DNA from: Trileptium ribeirensis
Lineage: Eukaryota; Nematoda; Enoplea; Enoplida; Thoracostomopsidae
NCBI GenBank assembly: GCA_030248225.1
Contig: JASANE010010140.1
Location: 1 to 64,000, forward strand
Length of the DNA stretch: 64,000 nt
Direction of reading: 5' to 3'
Under the pieces are notes generated by a model that searched no databases, was not told the DNA's origin, and saw nothing but the letters and a program-made list of their open reading frames with translations. Positions within the stretch are counted from its first letter, which is position 1. Every line of letters starts with the position of its first letter. The position numbers were made by a program, and so were the translations under genes. Of this stretch, positions 1 through 7,550 are shown piece after piece.

Positions 1-1206
1 GAAAATGGTCGACTTCGGGTGATAGCCTATGGAGGGCAGAAGTTTTCTCCTGCTCAAATGCACTATAGCATACCTGAAAAGGAATGTTTAGCTATTGTAC
101 GTGCGTTCAAAGAATATCGACCATACTTCATTGGTAACTACGTTACGGTGTATACGGATCATCAATGTTTGACGTATATACTGAACGGCCGTCGAAATTT
201 GGATGGACTTACAGGCAGCCTTTTCCGATGGACCATCAAACTGCAGGAATATTCGTTCGAGGTGAAGTACATGCCAGGGCTTAAACTTATGAATGCTGAC
301 GGTATGAGCAGACCACCTTTACTTCAAATATCGAAGGAAGATATCGAGAAGGCGTATACTTCTGCAGCCTATGAACGCGACGACGCTGTAGCTTATGCTG
401 TGGATGCGGATGACACTGGTCAGGAGGCTTCACGAACGGATCATTTTGGTCAAGATCAACCTGAAATGGTAAATTTGCGACACAACGTCACGGATCAAAA
501 CTGGCCATGGTCGCAGGAACGAATTCTTAGAGAACAACAATTGGATCCGGAAATTGAGGAAATTCGGGCTTTTAAACTTGCTAATGGTGAAGTTGCAGGG
601 CTACCGAATGAACGTTACCGATGGCTATGTCGAAATCAAGGAGATTTCTTTTTCCAGGATCAATTACTCTTTCATCTACACTGGCGCCATCGACATCAGC
701 GACGCGCTGTGGCATTTACGCAATTGGTTGTGCCGAATGTGTTTAGACAAGAATTATTGCAAAGATATCATGAAAACTTTGCAGGTCATCTAGCCTGGGA
801 ACGAACTTATCCCTTACTTTCAAAACACTATTATTGGCCAACTATAGCAGCAGATCTACATGTATTTATACGGGATTGCATTGTCTGTAACCGTTACAAT
901 CCAGGTGGTAGTCGTAGAGTACCTCTACACCCAATTGCTATTCCGTATTCGCCATGGGAAACGGTGGGTGTGGACATCGTAGGACCATTGCCGGCTACAG
1001 AAAATGGTAACAAATATATCATTTCCTGGATTGACTACTTAACGAAATGGCCTGAGGCATTTCCTGTACCTGATACTACTGCGAAATCCATTGTAACAAC
1101 TTTCATTCAAGGTGTTTCCAGTCGACATGGACATCCCAAAACGGTCATTGTAGATCGAGGTGCTGGATTTATGGCAGAGACACACCAGAAGGCTCTGAGT
1201 TCATGA
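1..1206 (+). pseudogene. Ty3/gypsy-type pol, RNase H and integrase part (partial, stop-broken)
   Basis: The frame is open from base 1, so the N-terminal part of Pol (protease, reverse transcriptase) lies left of the window. Codons 1-105 are the RNase H domain: TDHQCL carries one active-site acid, and the motif NADGMSR closes the domain in the way usual for Ty3/gypsy elements. The integrase zinc-binding domain follows (H-x5-H then CIVC, about 760-895), and then the catalytic core begins with GVDIVG (Asp codon 973-975) and VIVDRG (Asp codon 1153-1155). Reading stops at TGA 1204-1206, but the same frame continues past it with matching integrase sequence, so this is a single nonsense codon. In this family, integrase inserts the element cDNA into the host chromosome. 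The copy is not intact. Confidence 0.93.
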
Positions 1207-1734
1207 GGAGTGAAACTCAACTTTGTGGTAGCGTATCACCATCAATCGAATGGCCTGGTCGAACGGTGGAATCAAACACTCATTCGGGTGTTACGCAAAA
1301 TTGCAGACGAAAATCCAGATTGTTGGGACGAATATATTCCACTAGTTTGTATGGCGTATCGAATTACACCAAATGTAGCCACTGGTGAAACGCCATATCG
1401 GATGAACTATGGTCGGGACATGGACTTGGCAGAGGAACCACGACGACTTCAAGTGCGATCGGAATCTGTACAGAAATATGTACAGGATTTGTACCAGCAG
1501 TTACAAACAATTTGGACCGAGTGTAAAGATCAATTACAGAAGACACAGGAACAATATCGAGAGCGATACGATCGACGTATTTCGGGGAATCAAGCAGATA
1601 TTGTCGAAGGCAGCTTGGTCTTCCTGCTTGAGAAAACTGCTCGTGGACGGGGATTTCACCCAAAATTAGAACCGTTATTTCGAGCTTCATACAGGGTAGA
1701 AATGGCGACGGTCATAATTTCGAATTTATTCTAA
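1207..1734 (+). pseudogene. Ty3/gypsy integrase, C-terminal half of core and tail
   Basis: This continues the preceding frame after the TGA. The motif QSNGLVERW holds the third catalytic acid (Glu codon 1261-1263), 35 residues after the second Asp, which is the D-D35-E spacing of retroviral-type integrases. The following segment (NVATGETPYRMNYGR) is the usual end of the core, and a charged helical stretch comes next. The tail (FRASYRVE) matches the SH3-like C-terminal domain region of Ty3 integrases. The reading frame is lost near 1700-1740, where integrase-like sequence moves through all three frames, implying two small indels. The stop at 1732-1734 is therefore probably not the original end. 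Confidence 0.9.
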
Positions 1735-1735
1735 A

Positions 1736-2089
1736 ATAAACCAACCACGAGGTCGGGATTTGTTAGTCCATAAGGACATGGTAAAATTATATCTGGGCAA
1801 TATAGAGCAATACCTGGGATACCTGCGGGGCAAAATTCCCATAAATCCTAAAATTCAAGATCTTTGTAGGGTTTGTCGGCAGGTAAATGCGCCAAATCGA
1901 CCTGGTAAAAATAAGCCGAGACGGTTAAATGAATGGGTCGCTTGTGATGGTCCTCATTCAGAAGTTCACTGGTTTCACTTGGATTGTGTCGGATTAAGTA
2001 AATTGCCTACTGCGGTAGAGCAATGGTTTTGTGCTGAGTGTAAATACAAATGTAGTGACGGTAGTTTCAGGTTTTATGTGTTAAAATAA
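1736..2089 (+). CDS. PHD finger fused behind the integrase (retroelement)
   Basis: After the frame change, the sequence resumes with GRDLLVHKDMVKLYL, the usual end of a Ty3 integrase C-terminal domain. At 1861-2046 it runs into a zinc finger with the PHD layout: CRVC, then WVAC with a His four residues on, then WFHLDCVGL, then WFCAEC. The WFH-x2-CVGL block and WxC-x2-C end closely resemble the ING-family PHD, which reads trimethylated lysine 4 of histone H3. The fourth zinc ligand appears to be His rather than Cys. The frame ends at TAA 2087-2089. Many Ty3-type elements carry a chromodomain at this place to steer integration, so a chromatin-reading role is an inference by position. No ATG precedes the segment, so it was probably read as part of Pol. 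Confidence 0.8.
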   Translation: MNQPRGRDLLVHKDMVKLYLGNIEQYLGYLRGKIPINPKIQDLCRVCRQVNAPNRPGKNKPRRLNEWVACDGPHSEVHWFHLDCVGLSKLPTAVEQWFCAECKYKCSDGSFRFYVLK

Positions 2090-2742
2090 ATTCAATAACT
2101 AAATTTTGTATAGTTTAGACTAACAAAAAATTTTCTCGTTGGATAGAAACCTAAATTTTTTGTTATTGAGTATTTGAAACTACGGTGGCTACGGGGTTCA
2201 CACTATTGCAATGTACTCACAGCTGTTCGCAAGTGATGTCTCTTCGAGCGAAATTATATGAGCTGTATTGTTGGAAAATTGTAAATAGTTATCTGGTTGG
2301 CAAATTTTAGACTAACTTTGGTACGCTGAACAATTTCACAATAAGTGTTAGGAACTATATTTTTCTTCGGTTTAAATTACTTATTTTCTGTTTAAAGGAA
2401 ACTTATCCTTTAGCATCTTTTAAATTAATAGGTATCAAAAGTTAACAAAATTTGAAAAAATTTATCTGAAATTTGTCATTATGTTGAGATGGTGTACATA
2501 AATATTGTCAATTTTGGTTGTGTATGAAAATTTATGAAATCTAATGGATGGACTATTATAGAAGGAAAGGAAATGCATTGATGGGAAATCTGCAAACGAG
2601 GAAATGGTAGTGTCGTAATCAGAATGTACGTTATTTTAGAACGGCGGAGCTCGTTAACAAAACGATCGAGCAGCGAACACGGTGCCAGATCGAAATCATC
2701 GCCTATGCACGTCTATTTTATCGGCGACTAGGGCTACCGCGA
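2090..2742. other. AT-rich spacer between integrase-PHD and exonuclease ORF
   Basis: No gene is visible here. A purine-rich run lies near 2560-2575 (GAAGGAAAGGAAA), which could be a polypurine tract, but no LTR follows it. The last part, from 2611, is already open in the frame of the downstream ORF, without an ATG before 2743. Confidence 0.5.
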
Positions 2743-5169
2743 ATGGTAATCTGTGTTCGAACGCAACCGCAACTGGAAATGGCGCTAACGTTATTGCGAG
2801 AGTCCAGCTGGAACATTTTTGGATTGGACAGCGAAGCTTTTCAGCTGCCGCAGTGGTTAAGAGATATAAACGCTCAGGATATGCTAAACCGAGAGGAAGT
2901 TAGCATTGGAACGTCGCTAGCACAACGATACTCGCGTCACACTCGTTACGGGCGCGTGGAACCGTTCCTATCCGAGGTGTGGTTCAATATTCGTAATATG
3001 ACACGGCTCGGTGTTAAACAGGGTTTTGCAGCGACTATCCAGCTCGCAACCATGGAAGGCTTGGTAGTCTTCATTGATTTGATCGGATTTCGACTCACAA
3101 TGCCAAGCATTTTACGTGAATTCTTAGAAGATCGCAAGTTGTACATTATCACGTGGGCGGGACATTATGATCGACATTATCTATCGCGTCTCGAAATTTT
3201 GCGTGGAAAAGCACCACTTGACGCTGATCATTGGCTCGATCTTCAGGCGCTGAAAATGCAATACGAGCATGAGCAATATGCACCGAAGAGTAATCGGTTG
3301 GATGAACAATTTAGGCAAACGTTGTACCAAGAGCGACCAGCTATGACACCATGGGGTGATCTAGCAATGCGTGTCTTCGGAGACATAATTCACGATTACT
3401 TTCCACCGCCGCCTAAGGAATATAAGAAGAAAGTGAAAGAATATCGTAAACTCGCTCCACGGAAACGCGTTCCCTATCGCGAGTTTATCGTCTATGCGGC
3501 AATGGACGCACTAGTACCGGATTTAACCGTTATGGCTGCGGAGGAACGATCTACGCTTGACGGCGGAATAAAAACAGTGGAAGATGTACGAGATTGGATG
3601 AAAGATCTAGTTTGGACATTCTTACCAATCGACTATTTCAAAGTTCCGCAAATAAAATTCGATTTCGACAAAGCATACCAATATCCGGAAGTCGAAACGA
3701 TATTTATGCCACGGTATTTCGACATGTGCCAACGAACCAATAAAGATTTTCCGGAACATCATTCGTATCCGATGATCTATGTTCGAGAACCGGATGAACT
3801 AGATGTCAAACATATGTATATCGCATTGGATACTTCGGAACGAATTCGTTGGGCTGCAGTATTGCCGAAATATCAACGTGCATGGAAAATGCCACAACCC
3901 GATATTAGCCTGCGCGGTGAATTATTGACTCCCGCTAAAAGTAAAACTATGAGTGAGTCATTGCGGTACGGCGTCATTGAAGACCAACGTCGCAAGCATT
4001 CAGGACCTGTCTTGTTGTTGGATTACGCACATCATATGGAAAAAGAAAGGGAAGACGCTCGGCGACGAGAAGAACGAACAACTTTTTCGGAGGAATCTAG
4101 TCCTGGTTTGGAAATCGTTGACGAAATAATGGATCAATCTGGTGTGACTGCGAAACAAAAACCATCTGAAAAAGCACTAGAACCATTAAAAGCAATCGCG
4201 TCGCAACCGTCGTCGCAAGCGACGTCAGCGAGTGAACAGCAACAAGGTGTTCCTGACCAATTAGCGCAACGATTATCGGGAGATTTATCTCCAATATCGC
4301 AAGATGGTGATGAAGCTGCTAATCAAATTATTTGCACGAATCGGTTATACGAAGCTGTTGCAGCAGTGAGTATTAGTGACAATCCGGTTGGGGTTGAGGC
4401 AACGTCTGATCAACAAATACCTCAGGTGGTATCACAACAAATGGGTCACATTATTTCTACGGAAGACGTAGCGATGAGATCTGCTAATGATATGGATGAC
4501 TCAACTTTTGTTGATCAATGGTTCGAAATCGACACAGTGCCAGCGGATTATCAACCATATCTAACGTCCACGAGTGGCACGGCACCCGGCTATGCCACAA
4601 CGGTAGTTTCAAGTGACTTGCAAGTACAATCAAATCTGGCATTGGAAACATCCGGAACAGTCGTACAACATCCATCGTTACCGTCACATGATACCCCGAA
4701 TGTAATTAGTGCGATACCTCCGGTGATGGGACCGTTGGGTACTCTTGCATTTACTGTACCACCGCCAGCTATTACTCGGATAAACGCTATGCCAGCGACG
4801 GGGTTAGCGAATGTTTCTAATTGGCCTGTGTCTAGTGCTTCGACTGGGTATCTTTCGACTTTACAATTTTCGACAGTTGCCACAACTTCAACGGGAACTA
4901 TTATACGCAGTTTTCCTGGTGCTCTTACTTCAACGGACGTGTTATCATCAGCTGCGTCTGAGGCAAGTACTATACCTTACGCGTTGGCACCATTGGTTTC
5001 TAGTGCTTGGGTACCTCCGATTATGCAGTCAACAGCGTCAGTGGTACCAGTCACTACTGTGGGTGCTGTAAATACGGAGTCAAATTCGGAATCCGTTGAA
5101 CCATTGGTAGCAAATGTTTCAGGTCCATTATCAGAGATCAATTCTTACAAGATTTTCTTGGCGAAATAG
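2743..5169 (+). CDS. DEDDy 3'-5' exonuclease domain protein, retroelement-associated (808 aa)
   Basis: Residues 1-260 read as an RNase D/WRN-type 3'-5' exonuclease. Motif I is GLDSE (Asp29, Glu31). A core strand follows as ATIQLATMEG then VVFID. Motif II is HYDRHYL (Asp143), and WLDLQAL comes after it. Motif III is YAAMDA (Tyr251, Asp255), the Y-x3-D of the DEDDy subclass. All four metal-binding acids and the Tyr are present, so an active nuclease on DNA or RNA is possible. About 50 residues are inserted between motif I and the next strand. Residues 400-808 are low-complexity, rich in Ser, Thr, Gln and Val, with a charged patch near 430-450. The first ATG is 2743; the frame is open upstream to 2611. 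It lies 654 bases behind the integrase-PHD block on the same strand. It could also be an unrelated captured gene or a second element. Confidence 0.78.
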   Translation: MVICVRTQPQLEMALTLLRESSWNIFGLDSEAFQLPQWLRDINAQDMLNREEVSIGTSLAQRYSRHTRYGRVEPFLSEVWFNIRNMTRLGVKQGFAATIQLATMEGLVVFIDLIGFRLTMPSILREFLEDRKLYIITWAGHYDRHYLSRLEILRGKAPLDADHWLDLQALKMQYEHEQYAPKSNRLDEQFRQTLYQERPAMTPWGDLAMRVFGDIIHDYFPPPPKEYKKKVKEYRKLAPRKRVPYREFIVYAAMDALVPDLTVMAAEERSTLDGGIKTVEDVRDWMKDLVWTFLPIDYFKVPQIKFDFDKAYQYPEVETIFMPRYFDMCQRTNKDFPEHHSYPMIYVREPDELDVKHMYIALDTSERIRWAAVLPKYQRAWKMPQPDISLRGELLTPAKSKTMSESLRYGVIEDQRRKHSGPVLLLDYAHHMEKEREDARRREERTTFSEESSPGLEIVDEIMDQSGVTAKQKPSEKALEPLKAIASQPSSQATSASEQQQGVPDQLAQRLSGDLSPISQDGDEAANQIICTNRLYEAVAAVSISDNPVGVEATSDQQIPQVVSQQMGHIISTEDVAMRSANDMDDSTFVDQWFEIDTVPADYQPYLTSTSGTAPGYATTVVSSDLQVQSNLALETSGTVVQHPSLPSHDTPNVISAIPPVMGPLGTLAFTVPPPAITRINAMPATGLANVSNWPVSSASTGYLSTLQFSTVATTSTGTIIRSFPGALTSTDVLSSAASEASTIPYALAPLVSSAWVPPIMQSTASVVPVTTVGAVNTESNSESVEPLVANVSGPLSEINSYKIFLAK

Positions 5170-5258
5170 GTCAGAATGAGCCACTATTTATAGTTCGGCG
5201 ACAACCAATTTGGCCGCCAGAAACCAATGAACGCTGTCAAACAACAACTTGTCAACGA

Positions 5259-7550
5259 ATGACCATGTTCTGTTGCGCACATTGTCGTCTGGGATTCTGT
5301 CGCGGACACATCACCGAACATGGATGTCACAGTCAATCTACCGCTATCGGTCATTGTGCATTTGGACGATGGGTCTGGAGTAAGGCTAAGCACGTGCTAC
5401 GTGATATCTGTATTGCTGTACCATATGTACAATGCTCGAATTGTCGCAGACTGTTATGTCCGGATCATGCTGCTACAGATTGTTGCGATGGGCAAGATCA
5501 TCATACCGGATGCTCGACAGCGTTGGAATTATCTATTCCGGTGCGGCGAATGCTAAATGACGACGGTCAACCGGAGATCCACGCGGGCACTCCGGAAATT
5601 GATAATATCGACATACCCATTAGTCGTACATTTCGAACTCGACGACAACAAGGTTTCATGCAAATTCGATTACAAGCGGATATGCCTGATGGCACACGAC
5701 CTACTAGCTGGTTTATGCCAAGTAATGCTATTCAAACTATACCAGCGGTATGTCGAAGTAATGATGAGCATACAATAAAAATTCAAGCGGAACTGGTACA
5801 GTTGCAGCAAGTTAATGCTGTTAACGAACGACGTGTCACCGAATTGGAAGAATCTTTGCAAGAATCACAAAACGCTCACGCACAAGCGCATCAAGACGCG
5901 GCGCAGTCACGACGACAAACTCAAACCATGCAAACAAGTATCGACCAATATCGTGTTCGCATTACTACGTTGGAACAATGCATTCGCGATCAGACGGCGC
6001 AAATGGTTCACTTACACGATCGACCCGCTATGGCGGATATGACAGTTCAGACAGACGTGGTTACAGCGACGGGTACGCCAAAACGGCAAAAAGCGAAACA
6101 ATCACGGAAGGCAAAGCGACAACGTCAATCTTCTTCCGAATCTAGCAGTGACACTACGTTTACGCTAGATTCTGCAGGGCGTGATAGCGATAGACAGCCA
6201 GTTATGAGGAAGCAGCAAACTCATCCTAACATTGCTCTGGAGCGTAAATCGCTTGATCCGGTGAAACAAGCTGACCGAATTCTAGCGCAAGTAGAAGCAC
6301 GCCAACAACCAATTGTACGACGAAAACGCACTCCACTATTGCGTGAACCATCGACTGAATTGCAATTGCTGGAAACGTTTCCGGTAACGAAACAACCGGC
6401 GCAATTGAGAGTTACTATCGACAACACTCAACCGTTACCGGTATCGCAGCAAGACGCAGCACGATTGGGTGCTCGACCGCGAACGCATGGTTTTCACCAA
6501 CCGTCTACGTCGACTCAATCGTCATCGATAAAATATCACACAGTTCAAGAACCCGTCAATGAAGAAAAACCAGTAATTGAAGCAGATCAAGCAGCTGCTG
6601 AAGATGCGATCTGGATTCGTGATTACGAGAACCAACCGGATGCTGAAGAACTCCGACATGCACCGTTGCTACCGTATCTGTTACAATGGCGACCGATGTA
6701 TACGCCCAATGCGTTCACACGAACTGAAAATGGATATTTGAACCAGTTGCGCGTTCATTTCTATCAAATGGTTGCAGAGTTACCGCAGCCTGTTCGAACA
6801 GTTGATTACATCTTTACCGTGGAACGTATAGGACTCACGGTCTTTCAATACTTCCAAACGAAATTGGTAAAGACGGGTGCGAATCAAATTTTTCAAGTTA
6901 TTCTGCAAGTGCTAGCCAGCCGAATTCGCTTCAATCTGTACCATAAAACGTTGAACAATACTGATATAATGCATCGTACACCTTTTCCTATTCTGCTACT
7001 TTTCAACTTCAGCGAAATGCATCGACAAGTAGGAGTTATGGAGCGACACCCAGGAAATGACTACGGGTCGCGCATTCGGAAAAGAGTAAAAGCATGGAAT
7101 GGTCGATTTGGGGCCCATCTGCAGGATGCACTCGAAACTGTTCGTCGTACGTTAGAGGATTTGGAAATCCAAATTCGGTTATTACAGGATACCAGTATGG
7201 ATCAACATCCGCGGCGAAATCAATGGCTGAACATTGCAAACCGCCGGCGAGCGCGATTGGAACCCGGTTGGGAACAGCATCAACGGCAATTCCACCGATT
7301 CTTCGCAGCACAAGTGGATACTGCTGACAATCGAATGCGCAGACTATATGCGGGATATCGATCATGTTTACCGTATTTCGGGCACCGCCATATCTTGCAC
7401 CGGAACATTATTTACGACCGGTTGGATATCAACAAGAACAAATCTGGCGTATTACACGAGGTGACTATGGTATCTTTGCGTCTCTTCATCTTATCTTGCC
7501 AGAAATGCCAATTGCGGAATGGGACACTTACAATCATATGTAAACCCTAA
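5259..7550 (+). CDS. Zinc-motif and coiled-coil protein, retroelement-associated (763 aa)
   Basis: I do not recognise the family. Two Cys/His clusters stand at the N-terminus: Cys6-x2-Cys9-x4-Cys14-x2-His17 and Cys59-x2-Cys62-x4-Cys67-x2-His70-x4-Cys75, a duplicated B-box-like pattern. Residues about 175-252 look like a coiled coil, and about 270-300 form a Lys/Arg/Ser-rich stretch that could be a nuclear signal. The C-terminal third is Arg/Gln-rich and helical. The frame is open upstream to 5100 and overlaps the preceding ORF by 70 bases in the -1 frame. Residues before ATG 5259 are Cys-containing and protein-like, so the two ORFs may be one protein joined by a frameshift or an indel. Near 7380 the better coding frame changes and reads to TAA 7541-7543, so the annotated tail after that point is probably wrong. 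Confidence 0.65.
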   Translation: MTMFCCAHCRLGFCRGHITEHGCHSQSTAIGHCAFGRWVWSKAKHVLRDICIAVPYVQCSNCRRLLCPDHAATDCCDGQDHHTGCSTALELSIPVRRMLNDDGQPEIHAGTPEIDNIDIPISRTFRTRRQQGFMQIRLQADMPDGTRPTSWFMPSNAIQTIPAVCRSNDEHTIKIQAELVQLQQVNAVNERRVTELEESLQESQNAHAQAHQDAAQSRRQTQTMQTSIDQYRVRITTLEQCIRDQTAQMVHLHDRPAMADMTVQTDVVTATGTPKRQKAKQSRKAKRQRQSSSESSSDTTFTLDSAGRDSDRQPVMRKQQTHPNIALERKSLDPVKQADRILAQVEARQQPIVRRKRTPLLREPSTELQLLETFPVTKQPAQLRVTIDNTQPLPVSQQDAARLGARPRTHGFHQPSTSTQSSSIKYHTVQEPVNEEKPVIEADQAAAEDAIWIRDYENQPDAEELRHAPLLPYLLQWRPMYTPNAFTRTENGYLNQLRVHFYQMVAELPQPVRTVDYIFTVERIGLTVFQYFQTKLVKTGANQIFQVILQVLASRIRFNLYHKTLNNTDIMHRTPFPILLLFNFSEMHRQVGVMERHPGNDYGSRIRKRVKAWNGRFGAHLQDALETVRRTLEDLEIQIRLLQDTSMDQHPRRNQWLNIANRRRARLEPGWEQHQRQFHRFFAAQVDTADNRMRRLYAGYRSCLPYFGHRHILHRNIIYDRLDINKNKSGVLHEVTMVSLRLFILSCQKCQLRNGTLTIICKP

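Noticed and set aside
2560..2600. Polypurine tract and 3' LTR start of the Ty3 element
   Set aside because: The purine run is there, but no matching LTR end, repeat or target duplication could be seen, and the downstream frame is already open from 2611.
5100..5169. Programmed -1 slippery heptamer
   Set aside because: No X-XXY-YYZ heptamer in the correct frame was found in the overlap.
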